Shown: positions 1-7,329, counted from the stretch's first letter. The stretch is 10,169 nucleotides of DNA from Ignavibacteria bacterium (GCA_003233295.1 QILJ01000197.1:1-10169), one strand, 5' to 3'. Notes: generated from the sequence alone by a model not told the origin. A program made the numbers and translations.

Positions 1-422
1 ATGCTTCTGTTATGCATCGTATATATGAATTCAACAAAAATATTATCCAAGTTGGAATTAGGGCACAATGCAAAGAAGAAAGTGATATGATCAAGAAAAA
101 TAAGATCAAAACTTTTTATGCTCGAGAGATCCGGCAAGCTGAATTGCCAAAGAAATGGCAGAATGAAGTTCTCAGAAGCTTGTCAAAAAATGTATATATA
201 ACTTTTGATATTGACGGACTTGATCCGGCTATTGTTCCAGCTACAGGAACACCGGAACCGGGCGGACTATTTTGGGATGAAACTCTCAATCTTATAAAAC
301 TAGTTGGAAGGAAGAAAAACATTGTCGGATTTGATCTTGTTGAACTAGCCCCTTCAAAATTTCATCCGGCATCAAATTTTATTGCTGCAAAATTAGTTTA
401 TAAAATGTTAAATTATGCTTAA
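1..422 (+). CDS. speB: Agmatinase/arginase-family ureohydrolase, C-terminal part (5' end outside window)
   Basis: The gene is open from the left edge; the first complete codon starts at base 3 and TAA ends at 422, so about 139 C-terminal residues are visible. Ureohydrolases use a two-manganese centre to hydrolyse the guanidino group of agmatine or arginine, releasing urea. The metal-binding signature is clear: TFDIDGLDP followed by PATGTPEPGG, numbered from the first in-window Met at base 12, with Asp66 and Asp68 as expected ligands. The distal GFDLVELAP segment supplies the family's conserved Glu. The opening residues (ASVM then HRIYE) resemble the post-histidine region of agmatinases. Agmatinase (polyamine route) is favoured over arginase or formiminoglutamase by overall resemblance, but the substrate cannot be fixed from this fragment. 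An ATG at 415 overlaps the last codons, suggesting coupling to nfeD downstream. Confidence 0.88.
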   Translation, partial: ASVMHRIYEFNKNIIQVGIRAQCKEESDMIKKNKIKTFYAREIRQAELPKKWQNEVLRSLSKNVYITFDIDGLDPAIVPATGTPEPGGLFWDETLNLIKLVGRKKNIVGFDLVELAPSKFHPASNFIAAKLVYKMLNYA

Positions 423-430
423 AAAAAATA

Positions 431-703
431 ATGATAGCATTAGCGCTTCTGTTTACACTTGCAAGTATAGTTATACCGCAGAATAAAAAAGTATATCTTG
501 GAACTATAGACGGTGAAATTGATCTGGGATTAGCTCCATATATACGCAGAGTAGTATCGGAAGCTGAGAAAGCAAATGCGAGCGCTATAGTATTTAAGAT
601 CAATACATTCGGCGGAAGGGTAGATGCAGCCACACAGATAAAAGATGCCATAATCAATTCAAAAATAGAGACCATTGCATTTATAGACAAGCGTGCTTTA
701 TAG
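431..703 (+). CDS. NfeD 5' fragment: signal segment and start of the ClpP-like domain
   Basis: The 90-residue fragment opens with a hydrophobic segment at residues 2-16 and continues into the ClpP/crotonase-like fold: YLGTIDGEIDLGLAPYI, then SAIVFKINTFGGRVDAA, the usual NfeD strand carrying the glycine-rich turn. It ends RAL-stop because the duplicated bases recreate a TAG. It lacks the catalytic Ser and Lys, so it should have no protease activity. The ATG at 431 has no Shine-Dalgarno site and the n-region lacks the usual lysines. An ATG at 415 in another frame would add Leu-Lys-Lys if the A8 tract were one base shorter, so the true start may be 415. Confidence 0.6.
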   Translation: MIALALLFTLASIVIPQNKKVYLGTIDGEIDLGLAPYIRRVVSEAEKANASAIVFKINTFGGRVDAATQIKDAIINSKIETIAFIDKRAL

Positions 704-714
704 ACAAGCGTGCT
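681..714 (+). repeat. 17-bp perfect tandem direct duplication inside nfeD
   Basis: Unit TTATAGACAAGCGTGCT occurs at 681-697 and again at 698-714 with no spacer. The preceding T (680) matches T697, so the alignment can slide by one base. Seventeen bases is not a multiple of three, so the extra copy shifts the frame and exposes the TAG at 701-703. Removing one copy gives uninterrupted NfeD homology. Confidence 0.97.
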
Positions 715-759
715 ATTTCAGCAGGCTCATTAATTGCACTATCTTGTAACAAAATAGTA

Positions 760-1755
760 ATGGTTCCGGGTGCATCAATTGGAGCGACAACCGTTGTCGA
801 TCAGACTGGCAAAAAACAGTCTGAGAAAGCGCAATCGTATATGCGTTCAGAAATGCGTTCGACTGCCGAGCGTATGGGAAGAAGAAAAGATATTGCCGAA
901 GGGATGGTTGACGAAAGAGTTGAGATTGAAGGACTTGTTGACAGTACTCAGTTAGTAACACTGACATCTAAAGAAGCGTTAAGTTATGGGATTGCAGATA
1001 CAATTTTAACTAGCGTCGACGAAGTATTAAATTATTCTGGAAATGTAAGTGCTGACATTGTAAAAGTCGATATGGATTGGGCTGAAAAATTTATTCGCTT
1101 TATAAATAATCCGATTATAACATCAATACTAATGATGATTATTATGGTTGGACTATTTATGGAAATAAAAACTCCTGGATGGGGAGTTGCGGGTACTGCA
1201 TCACTTATTGCACTGGCTTTGTTCTTCGGGTCTGGCTATATCTTGGAAATTGCATCCATTATGGATATTTTATTATTTGTTGCCGGAGTAGCCTTATTAT
1301 TGATAGAAGTATTTGTAATCCCGGGATTCGGTATTTTCGGAATAGCCGGGATCCTTCTGATAATAGCAGGACTTTTCCTTGGACTTATTTCCAATCTACC
1401 CGTAATTGACGGTGCTATTCTTGAAACAGCGATTATGCAGCTAGCCGGAGCATTTGTCTTAAGCGGTGTTGTGATATTCTTTATGGTAAAAACTTTACCT
1501 AAAACAAATATGTGGAATAGATTAATTCTAAGAAGGAATATTGATGAGAAATCAGGTTATACTTCAAACAAGAAATTCAGTAATTTACTTAAGAAAGAAG
1601 GTGAGGCATTAACAGATCTTAGACCGGCTGGAACAGCGATAATAAATGAGAAAAGATACGATGTTGTTACTCAGGGCGATTACATTGAAAAGGGAAATAG
1701 GATAAAAGTTGTCGCAATAGAAGGTTCAAAAATAGTAGTGCAAAAAGTTGAATGA
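760..1755 (+). CDS. NfeD 3' fragment: rest of protease domain, membrane segments, C-terminal OB-fold
   Basis: The frame stays open upstream of the first ATG, so NfeD homology begins at 715; 760 is only the first Met codon. The 331-residue fragment contains the second half of the ClpP-like domain (VPGASIGATT, then a Lys near residue 23 in SEKAQSYMRS, then GRRKDIAEGMVDE). About five hydrophobic segments follow, near residues 119-135, 143-160, 168-187, 191-211 and 226-244. A C-terminal OB-fold lies at 275-331 (GEALTDLRPAGTA, then GDYIEKGNRIKVV and a closing IVVQ). In the family this OB domain follows the membrane region and is linked to partner membrane proteins such as stomatin/SPFH. If this part were made alone it would lack the nucleophilic Ser. 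Confidence 0.7.
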   Translation: MVPGASIGATTVVDQTGKKQSEKAQSYMRSEMRSTAERMGRRKDIAEGMVDERVEIEGLVDSTQLVTLTSKEALSYGIADTILTSVDEVLNYSGNVSADIVKVDMDWAEKFIRFINNPIITSILMMIIMVGLFMEIKTPGWGVAGTASLIALALFFGSGYILEIASIMDILLFVAGVALLLIEVFVIPGFGIFGIAGILLIIAGLFLGLISNLPVIDGAILETAIMQLAGAFVLSGVVIFFMVKTLPKTNMWNRLILRRNIDEKSGYTSNKKFSNLLKKEGEALTDLRPAGTAIINEKRYDVVTQGDYIEKGNRIKVVAIEGSKIVVQKVE

Positions 1756-1774
1756 ATTTAAATGCACAAGATGC

Positions 1775-1796
1775 TTGATCCTGGATACTAGGTCAA
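1775..1796. terminator. Weak imperfect hairpin between converging genes
   Basis: The only inverted repeat I see in the 52-base gap between nfeD and the convergent lipoprotein gene is TTGA(T)CCT at 1775-1782 pairing with AGGTCAA at 1790-1796. This gives seven pairs with one bulge and a 7-nt loop. Neither strand shows a U-run after it. It may act as a shared terminator by position, but the evidence is poor. Confidence 0.2.
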
Positions 1797-1807
1797 ATAT
1801 TTAGAGC

Positions 1808-2851
1808 TTAGGAACTTTTCTTTAACAGTTCTACAATATTCTTATTAACCGTGTTATCGGTTCGCTTTCCTTTAATAATATTATTAGTGGCATCCATTCC
1901 TTCCATATCTATTACAAGTTCCATACTTGTCGATGTTTCCGAGTACGACAACAAACCTCTGGATTTATTGAATGTAACCAAACCGCTGCCGGAGACAACC
2001 GGATCATAAAAATAATATTTAACACCCTGATCTGTTGTTTCATGATTACCTGTCCAGTTAATTGATAAACCGGCACTAATGGTAATGAGTGAATCGTTGT
2101 TTTTAAGTTCTACATTTTTCACCTGATAGGAAGCAACGTTCTCAACATCAAACATCGCAAATTTTGTATAATACTTTTCCTCCCATGAGGAATTGACTCC
2201 AATGGGATCAGGAGGAAATTTTCTGAATAATTGCTGAACCAAAGGGCGAAGTGCAGCATCTCTAAAATTATTTACCAGAGATTGTCTTTGCTCAATTGTA
2301 AGGCTGCCTGTCTGCTGTTGAATATCAATAAGTTCATCAACTATTTTCTGCAAGTTGAATATATCAAGTATTTTACCAGACTCAGATATCTTAACAGTGA
2401 ATGTCTTATTTTTTACCGCTTCATATTGTGCAAATATTTTACGCTCCTGAGTACTGAAAATATATTTTGAATCATATGATATTTTCTCACCATTGACTGT
2501 TCCGTCAGAAATAATAGATTTAATAGTAAAATTAATTATTGCATCATTTTTGCTGTCAATTTCTTTAACCAATAAACTTACCAGATATTTAACATTTTGC
2601 TGAGTTGCAGTTGATATAACCGTATCACCCTCAATCAATTGATTATTTTCTGAGATGGTTGTGATTCGATATTGTAGCTTTTCATTTTTCTTAAGTTTAT
2701 ATTTGAGTATGAAGCTATCAGCTTTAGGAGCGGTAATCAGCTGGTCATCTATTTGTTTAGTCTTATCAATGTTTGATGAAGATTGTTTCTCTTCCTTTTG
2801 AGAACATGAAACTAATAGAGCTAATATTAAAAATAATATAAGTTTTTTCAT
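1808..2851 (-). CDS. Uncharacterised lipoprotein, possibly DUF6263-like
   Basis: This is a 347-residue exported protein. The N-terminus MKKLILFLILALLVSC is a classic type II signal peptide: two lysines, a hydrophobic core, and lipobox LVSC with Cys16 as the lipidation site. Residues 17-45 are a polar Ser/Lys/Glu linker. The rest is predicted soluble and beta-rich, with repeated short strand patterns (FILKYKLKKNEKLQYRI, then QQNVKYLVSLLVKEID, and near the end SGLVTFNKSRGLLSYSETS). This layout resembles the DUF6263 family of Bacteroidota lipoproteins, but I assign that only tentatively and know no function. The start is supported by an AAAGG site about 7 nt upstream. The gene begins 10 nt after namZ, so it is probably co-transcribed with it. 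It is likely anchored in the inner leaflet of the outer membrane or facing the periplasm. Confidence 0.8.
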   Translation of the reverse strand: MKKLILFLILALLVSCSQKEEKQSSSNIDKTKQIDDQLITAPKADSFILKYKLKKNEKLQYRITTISENNQLIEGDTVISTATQQNVKYLVSLLVKEIDSKNDAIINFTIKSIISDGTVNGEKISYDSKYIFSTQERKIFAQYEAVKNKTFTVKISESGKILDIFNLQKIVDELIDIQQQTGSLTIEQRQSLVNNFRDAALRPLVQQLFRKFPPDPIGVNSSWEEKYYTKFAMFDVENVASYQVKNVELKNNDSLITISAGLSINWTGNHETTDQGVKYYFYDPVVSGSGLVTFNKSRGLLSYSETSTSMELVIDMEGMDATNNIIKGKRTDNTVNKNIVELLKKSS

Positions 2852-2861
2852 ACGTTTGCCT

Positions 2862-4199
2862 TTAATAAAGTAAATACTTTTTACGTAATATTTTGAATTC
2901 TTTTATATCTGAAGCCCACATATCAAAAATTTGATTAGGAGTACTGTTGTTCTTGATCATCTTTGTTAAATAAGTATCTCCGAAAAGTTTATCAAGCCAG
3001 TTTCTTCGAAATTTAAAATCATCCGGATAAAGTTTATGAATTGCATATAGAACTTGTATCCCGAATCTTAATGCTTTTACATCTCTCTTATTTACAACAT
3101 TTATTTTGATCCCATTGCATTGAATATCTTTATACTTAGGATTTGTGGACATGTTCTTAATAGATCTTGGTGTAAAAGATGTCTCTGATAATTCCAAACC
3201 ATTATGAGGCAGTTTATTTAATTCTGTAAGAAGTTTATTTGAGTTAGTGTAGGGAGCACCGAAAGTTAAGAAAGGGGAATAAGTGCCGCGTCCTTCGGAT
3301 ATATTCACACCTTCTAACAAACACATACCCGGATAGAGAATTGCTGTATTCAATGATGGAATATTTGGAGATGGCTTTATCCAAGGTAAATTACACTGAT
3401 CAAAAAATAAATCTCTTTGCCAGCCTTTCAATTTAACAACAGTTAATTTTGCTTTTAACCCGTTTCCAAGCCATCCTTCTTGATTAAACATAATAGCAAG
3501 CTCACCAATTGTCATACCATGCTGAATAGGGATTGGGGCAATAGCAACAAACGATTTGAACTTTTCTTTACGAATAGGTCCGTCAACGATAATTCCGCCA
3601 ATCGGATTTGGTCTATCCAAAACTATTATAGGAATATCATTCTCTGCTGCAGAAATAAGTGTGTAATAAAGGGTTGATATAAAAGTATAATAGCGTGCTC
3701 CAATATCTTGTATGTCAAAAATCAAAACATCAATACCTTTAAGCATTTCTTTTGTTGGCTGGCGAATTTTCCCATAAAGTGAATAAACTGGAATATTAGT
3801 TTTTGCATCAAATCCGTCTTTGATCGTCTGACCGTCCGGAGCATTCCCACGTATCCCATGCTCCGGTCCAAACAATGCTAAAATTTTAACATTATCAAGA
3901 TTATTTAGTGTATCTACTAAGTGAACACCATTATTCAGTACAGCAGAATGGTTAGTTACGATTCCAATATTCTTATTTTCAATAAGTTTAAATTCCTCTG
4001 AAACTAGTATATCCGCTCCAACTGTAACATCTACACTTTGAGAAAATATATTAGATGGAATCATATAAGTGCTTAGTAATAAATAAAATATGATTCTATA
4101 TTTGAACTTGTTTATAATAGTAAAAAGCTCAACAATTCTATTAATTAAATTCTGAGGTTTGAAAAATGACGATTTTGAATGTTGAACTTCTTTATACAT
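2862..4199 (-). CDS. namZ: DUF1343 / NamZ-type exo-beta-N-acetylmuramidase
   Basis: NamZ enzymes remove terminal N-acetylmuramic acid from peptidoglycan fragments during wall turnover and recycling. The 445-residue protein carries the family landmarks in order: GIVTNHSAV (79-87), FGPEHGIRG (110-118), SLYGKIRQPT (140-149), FDIQDIGARYYTF (161-173), VLDRPNPIGG (193-202), HGMTIGELA (227-235), PSPNIPSLNTAILYPG (276-291) and LEGVNISEGRGTYSPF (295-310). Glu113 of the PEHG motif is the residue I would expect to be catalytic, from my recollection of work on a Bacteroides homologue. A hydrophobic segment near 34-47 and a cleavage-like IFSQ/S site around 54 indicate export. The start lies 4 nt after the ndk stop, implying translational coupling. 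The region before the signal core is unusually long, about 33 residues, but no ATG, GTG or TTG codon lies closer to it. Confidence 0.93.
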   Translation of the reverse strand: MYKEVQHSKSSFFKPQNLINRIVELFTIINKFKYRIIFYLLLSTYMIPSNIFSQSVDVTVGADILVSEEFKLIENKNIGIVTNHSAVLNNGVHLVDTLNNLDNVKILALFGPEHGIRGNAPDGQTIKDGFDAKTNIPVYSLYGKIRQPTKEMLKGIDVLIFDIQDIGARYYTFISTLYYTLISAAENDIPIIVLDRPNPIGGIIVDGPIRKEKFKSFVAIAPIPIQHGMTIGELAIMFNQEGWLGNGLKAKLTVVKLKGWQRDLFFDQCNLPWIKPSPNIPSLNTAILYPGMCLLEGVNISEGRGTYSPFLTFGAPYTNSNKLLTELNKLPHNGLELSETSFTPRSIKNMSTNPKYKDIQCNGIKINVVNKRDVKALRFGIQVLYAIHKLYPDDFKFRRNWLDKLFGDTYLTKMIKNNSTPNQIFDMWASDIKEFKILRKKYLLY

Positions 4200-4203
4200 A
4201 ATA

Positions 4204-4635
4204 CTAGTCTGAATAGTTTTCTAATAATTCTTTTCTTGAAAAGAAATGCGCAATTTCTATCGCAGCATTTTCATCTGAATCAGAACCATGAATTATGTTT
4301 TGCTCAATGTTTTCTGCGTACAACTTGCGGATCGTTCCTTCTTCAGCTTGCTCCGGGTTAGTTGCACCAATGAGTTTTCTGAAATCTTCAACTGCATTTT
4401 CTTTTTCAAGAGCTATAGGTACACAAGGACCAGATGTCATATAAGCTAAAAGATCATTGAAGAAAGGTCTTTCTTTATGTATTTCATAGAAACCGCCAGC
4501 AGATTCATTTGTGAGACGAACCATTTTCATTCCTTTTACTTTAAAACCGGCTTCTGTAATTTTTGTTATAACTTGACCTATAAGATTTTTTCTAACGCAG
4601 TCAGGTTTTAATATTGCAAGAGTTCTGTTACCCAT
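4204..4635 (-). CDS. ndk: Nucleoside diphosphate kinase
   Basis: Ndk transfers the gamma-phosphate of ATP to nucleoside diphosphates through a phospho-histidine, balancing the cytoplasmic NTP and dNTP pools. The 143-residue length is typical. The N-terminus has the conserved RTLAILKPD (4-12). The region [17 protein letters not shown] (90-106) matches the nucleotide-binding part, and [12 protein letters not shown] (113-124) is the active-site signature with His116 as the phosphorylated residue. GGA-type Shine-Dalgarno bases (TAGGAA) lie roughly 7 nt before the ATG. The gene follows the sucD terminator, so it probably has its own promoter, and it is tightly coupled to namZ downstream. All key residues are present. 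Confidence 0.97.
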   Translation of the reverse strand: MGNRTLAILKPDCVRKNLIGQVITKITEAGFKVKGMKMVRLTNESAGGFYEIHKERPFFNDLLAYMTSGPCVPIALEKENAVEDFRKLIGATNPEQAEEGTIRKLYAENIEQNIIHGSDSDENAAIEIAHFFSRKELLENYSD

Positions 4636-4683
4636 AATATATTCCTATTTAATTTAATAAATATTTCATTTGTCTTATAAAAA

Positions 4684-4722
4684 TAATGCACTTCCAAAGA
4701 AAAAAACTAAAGAAGTGCATTA
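4684..4722 (-). terminator. Intrinsic terminator after sucD
   Basis: A perfect 11-bp inverted repeat, TAATGCACTTC (4684-4694) and GAAGTGCATTA (4712-4722), has a 17-nt loop. Read on the minus strand it is followed at once by TTTTTATAA, giving a U-tract, and it lies 30 nt past the sucD stop. This fits a rho-independent terminator separating sucD from ndk. The loop is longer than usual and the stem only moderately GC-rich, so read-through into ndk is possible. Confidence 0.75.
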
Positions 4723-4752
4723 AATATTTTTGATTATCAGAATTAGATAGAT

Positions 4753-5631
4753 CTACTTTCTACTATCCAAGGCTTTTTTCATTGTAATACCGATTTCAGC
4801 AGGGGATTCAACAACATGAATGCCAGCTCTTTTCATAGCTTTCATTTTTTCAGCAGCTGTACCTTTACCGCCGGAAATAATAGCACCGGCATGACCCATT
4901 CTTCTTCCCGGAGGTGCAGTTCTGCCGGCAATGAAACCGACCACAGGTTTTTTTACATGTTTTTTAATGTAAGCGGCGGCTTCTTCTTCAGCGCTTCCCC
5001 CAATTTCACCTATCATTACTATGCCTTCGGTATTTGGATCTTCATCGAAAAGTTTAATAACATCAATAAATTGTGAGCCGATAATTGGGTCGCCACCAAT
5101 ACCGACACTAGTTGACTGACCAATTTTAAGATCGCTTAATTGTTTTACAGTTTCATATGTCAGAGTACCGCTGCGTGATATAACTCCAACTTTGCCTTGT
5201 TTATGAATAAATCCGGGCATGATACCAATCTTTGCTTTTCCAGGTGAAATTATTCCAGGACAGTTAGGACCAATAAGTCTAACATCCATATTTTTAATAA
5301 CATTATAAACTTTGACCATATCATTAGCAGGAATTCCTTCAGTGATACAGACAATCAATTTAATACCGGAATTAGCGGCTTCTAGAATTGCATCTGCAGC
5401 AAATGCCGGAGGTACAAAAATAGCAGAGGCTGTTGCTTTAGTTTCATTTACCGCATCGGCAACAGTGTTAAAAATCGGAACACCGTGAAAGTCTTTTCCG
5501 CCTTTACCAGGAGTAACACCGCCAACAACTTTGGTTCCGTATTCAATCATTTGAAGTGTATGAAATGAACCTTCACTACCGGTAATTCCCTGTACAATAA
5601 CTTTAGTTCTTTTTTCAAGCAGGATACTCAT
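4753..5631 (-). CDS. sucD: Succinyl-CoA synthetase (ADP/GDP-forming) subunit alpha
   Basis: SucD forms the CoA-binding and phospho-histidine subunit of the TCA-cycle enzyme that interconverts succinyl-CoA and succinate with substrate-level phosphorylation. The 292-residue protein has the expected order: an N-terminal CoA-binding Rossmann domain ([15 protein letters not shown], 11-25; GGVTPGKGG, 37-45), [13 protein letters not shown] (120-132), the ligase domain ([12 protein letters not shown], 149-160; GIGGDPIIG, 177-185), and the active-site loop [10 protein letters not shown] (242-251). His247 is the phosphorylated residue and Glu209 belongs to the nearby GEIGG element. An AAGGAA site sits 6 nt before the ATG. 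The beta subunit gene sucC is not adjacent on either side. The gene is separated from its neighbours by 72 and 117 nt and ends at a hairpin, so it may be its own transcription unit. Confidence 0.97.
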   Translation of the reverse strand: MSILLEKRTKVIVQGITGSEGSFHTLQMIEYGTKVVGGVTPGKGGKDFHGVPIFNTVADAVNETKATASAIFVPPAFAADAILEAANSGIKLIVCITEGIPANDMVKVYNVIKNMDVRLIGPNCPGIISPGKAKIGIMPGFIHKQGKVGVISRSGTLTYETVKQLSDLKIGQSTSVGIGGDPIIGSQFIDVIKLFDEDPNTEGIVMIGEIGGSAEEEAAAYIKKHVKKPVVGFIAGRTAPPGRRMGHAGAIISGGKGTAAEKMKAMKRAGIHVVESPAEIGITMKKALDSRK

Positions 5632-5703
5632 TTTAATTTCCTTGTTAATTTATACTATAAAATTTTATCTCAAAACTTATAAAATTTCTATCAAACATTA
5701 TAA
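5632..5703 (-). promoter_or_regulatory. Candidate sucD promoter region with an AT palindrome
   Basis: This is the 72-nt leader of sucD. On the minus strand a TATAAA (5649-5654) could be a -10 element. The best upstream match (TTTTGA) is spaced only 15 nt away, which is poor. A 12-bp perfect palindrome, ATAAAATTTTAT, lies at 5657-5668 between them and could be an operator or only a product of AT richness. The AAGGAA ribosome binding site is at 5638-5643. Confidence 0.25.
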
Positions 5704-5904
5704 TCAATTCAATGGTTCCGGGGGATTTTCAGCAGTCATATCTTTGAATTTATCAGTAAGTCTCTGGGGATCGTGAATTAATGTCGGGAGACATTGTGTG
5801 CAAATCCAAGTAGCATTCTGTGAAAAAGTTATAGCAACCAGTGGTACAACTGTTTCCTCTCTATTACAACTGATACATGTATTTATATTATTTTGTTCGT
5901 TCAT
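5704..5904 (-). CDS. Small Cys4 (zinc-ribbon-like) protein of unknown function
   Basis: I do not recognise this 66-residue cytoplasmic protein. It has two CxxC pairs, Cys10-x2-Cys13 and Cys35-x2-Cys38, separated by a short beta-like stretch (ETVVPLVAITFSQNATWIC). This is the spacing of a small zinc ribbon, so it probably binds one zinc ion. The C-terminal 28 residues are polar and end in a Pro/Glu-rich tail (ENPPEPLN). It has no signal peptide or membrane segment. An AAGGA site about 7 nt upstream supports the ATG. The start is 9 nt after the gatA stop, so it is the last gene of that operon. A role near tRNA amidation or translation is suggested only by position; it could equally be an unrelated passenger. 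Confidence 0.75.
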   Translation of the reverse strand: MNEQNNINTCISCNREETVVPLVAITFSQNATWICTQCLPTLIHDPQRLTDKFKDMTAENPPEPLN

Positions 5905-5913
5905 TTTTTTCCT

Positions 5914-7329
5914 TTAAGATTTATTTAAAAAATTAACGGTTTGAAGAAGTAAATTCTCTTCAAATTGATTAGCTATTAATTGAACTCCGATCGGCAGATT
6001 ATTCGAATCAAATCCTATCGGAATATTTATCGCTGGAATACCAGCTAAGTTTACTGATGTAGTATAAATATCACTCAAGTACATTTGCATTGGATCGGAT
6101 GATTTTTCCCCGATCTTGAAAGCAGTGAACGGGGAAGTCGGAGTTAAAATAACATCTACTTCCGCAAAAGCGTTTGTGAAATCTTCTTTTATCAGTCTTC
6201 TTACTTTCTGAGCTTTGCGGTAATATGCATCGTAATATCCGGATGAAAGAACATACGTGCCTAGCATAATTCTTCTCTTTACTTCGTCACCGAATCCTTC
6301 GCTTCTTGTCAAAGTGTACATCTCATTCAGATCTTCAGGATTTTCATGCCTATAACCGAATCTAACACCGTCATACCGTGAAAGATTCGCAGAGGCTTCG
6401 GCAGTAGTGAGAATGTAATAAGTTGCAATTGCGTAATCGTTGTGCTTCAAGTGTATATCAATAAATTCAACTTTGTCCGAAGATATATCACTGATGTAAT
6501 CTTCAATGCTTTTTTTTACTTCATCATTTAATCCCTCAGAAAAATATTCTTGGGGAATCCCAACTTTTATTTTTCTGGAAATATTGGATTCGATATTAAA
6601 TTCTGGAGTAGGTTCATCTATGCTTGTTGAATCAAGATCATCTTTACCAGACATTACATTCATCACAGCAGCAATATCTTCAACATTATTGGCAAATGCA
6701 CCGATTGAATCGAAAGATGATGCAAATGCAGTCAATCCATATCGTGAAACTCTTCCGTATGTTGGTTTTAAACCGAACACACCGCAGAATGAAGCTGGCT
6801 GCCGAATAGATCCGCCAGTATCCGTACCGAGAGCTGCATCGCAAAAACCGGCAGCAACAGCGGCAGCAGAACCTCCGCTCGATCCACCGGGAACACGTGT
6901 TTTATCAACCGGATTAAGGACATTACCGAAAGCGGAGTTTTCATTAGATGAACCCATAGCGAATTCATCACAATTAGTTTTTCCAATTATCAATGCATCT
7001 TCGTCAATCAGTTTCTGCACAGATGTGGCGGAATAAATGGATTTGAATCCTTTAAGTATATTTGATGAGCAGGCAAGTGGTCTATCTTTGATGGATAGAA
7101 CATCTTTTACCGCAATCACCATACCGGCAAGTTTACCTGCAGTTCCATCATGAATTTTTTCTTCAACTACTTTTGCACTATCCAGAACATCCTCAAAGAT
7201 AAAATTAAATGCATTAATATCTTTTTGATCGTTTATTCTTGATAGAAAAGATTGAACATTTTCAGTTAAGGAAAGTTCATTGGATTTTACTTTTGCCTGC
7301 TTATCGAGAATATTTTTGTAACTCAGCAA
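5914..7329 (-). CDS. gatA: Asp-tRNA(Asn)/Glu-tRNA(Gln) amidotransferase subunit A
   Basis: GatA is the glutaminase subunit of GatCAB, which converts misacylated Glu-tRNA(Gln) or Asp-tRNA(Asn) to the amidated form; it releases ammonia from glutamine. The 471-residue length is normal. The amidase signature is intact: Lys75 in IAVKDVLS, the cis-Ser at Ser150 in VPGGSSGGSAAA, and nucleophile Ser174 in GTDTGGSIRQPAS. GKTNCDEFAMGSSNENSAFG (116-135) is diagnostic of GatA among amidases. The start codon is TTG, supported by a GAAGG site about 7 nt upstream; there is no better ATG nearby. Neither gatB nor gatC lies in the window. It follows tatA by 26 nt within the psd-to-Cys4 operon. Confidence 0.96.
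   Translation of the reverse strand: MLSYKNILDKQAKVKSNELSLTENVQSFLSRINDQKDINAFNFIFEDVLDSAKVVEEKIHDGTAGKLAGMVIAVKDVLSIKDRPLACSSNILKGFKSIYSATSVQKLIDEDALIIGKTNCDEFAMGSSNENSAFGNVLNPVDKTRVPGGSSGGSAAAVAAGFCDAALGTDTGGSIRQPASFCGVFGLKPTYGRVSRYGLTAFASSFDSIGAFANNVEDIAAVMNVMSGKDDLDSTSIDEPTPEFNIESNISRKIKVGIPQEYFSEGLNDEVKKSIEDYISDISSDKVEFIDIHLKHNDYAIATYYILTTAEASANLSRYDGVRFGYRHENPEDLNEMYTLTRSEGFGDEVKRRIMLGTYVLSSGYYDAYYRKAQKVRRLIKEDFTNAFAEVDVILTPTSPFTAFKIGEKSSDPMQMYLSDIYTTSVNLAGIPAINIPIGFDSNNLPIGVQLIANQFEENLLLQTVNFLNKS

Larger units (their letters stand above)
431..1755 (+). pseudogene. nfeD: nfeD-like membrane serine protease gene, disrupted by a 17-bp tandem duplication
   Basis: Two adjacent frames encode consecutive parts of one long-form NfeD (ClpP-class membrane protease) protein. 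Deleting one copy of the 17-bp direct repeat at 681-714 restores a single frame of about 435 residues, a normal length for this family, with a perfect junction reading DKRAISAGSLIAL. In studied archaeal homologues the Ser of the SAG motif is the nucleophile, paired with a downstream Lys; here these would be Ser91 and probably Lys127 of the restored protein. As written, translation stops at 701-703, just before the nucleophile. The rest of the gene shows no other stops and no motif decay, so the lesion is either recent, a sequencing or assembly error, or a reversible switch. A second suspected defect lies in the poly-A tract at 421-428. The convergent lipoprotein gene begins at 1808. Confidence 0.85.

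Noticed and set aside
681..714. The 17-bp duplication as a target-site duplication left by a mobile element
   Set aside because: The copies are directly adjacent with nothing between them and no terminal inverted repeats nearby; simple slippage or an assembly artefact explains it better.
680..715. Programmed ribosomal frameshifting to join the NfeD halves
   Set aside because: The shift coincides with an exact tandem duplication. I see no slippery heptamer and no strong downstream structure. A frameshift alone would also insert extra residues next to the active site.
1179..1409. Cys/Ile-rich 76-codon frame inside nfeD
   Set aside because: It is an alternate frame of the NfeD membrane region, which explains its odd composition.
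6506..7036. Long open frame of 176 codons on the plus strand, antisense to gatA
   Set aside because: It lies wholly inside gatA, whose catalytic motifs are intact. The translation is low-complexity and shows no recognisable domain; it is a shadow of the opposite-strand coding pattern.
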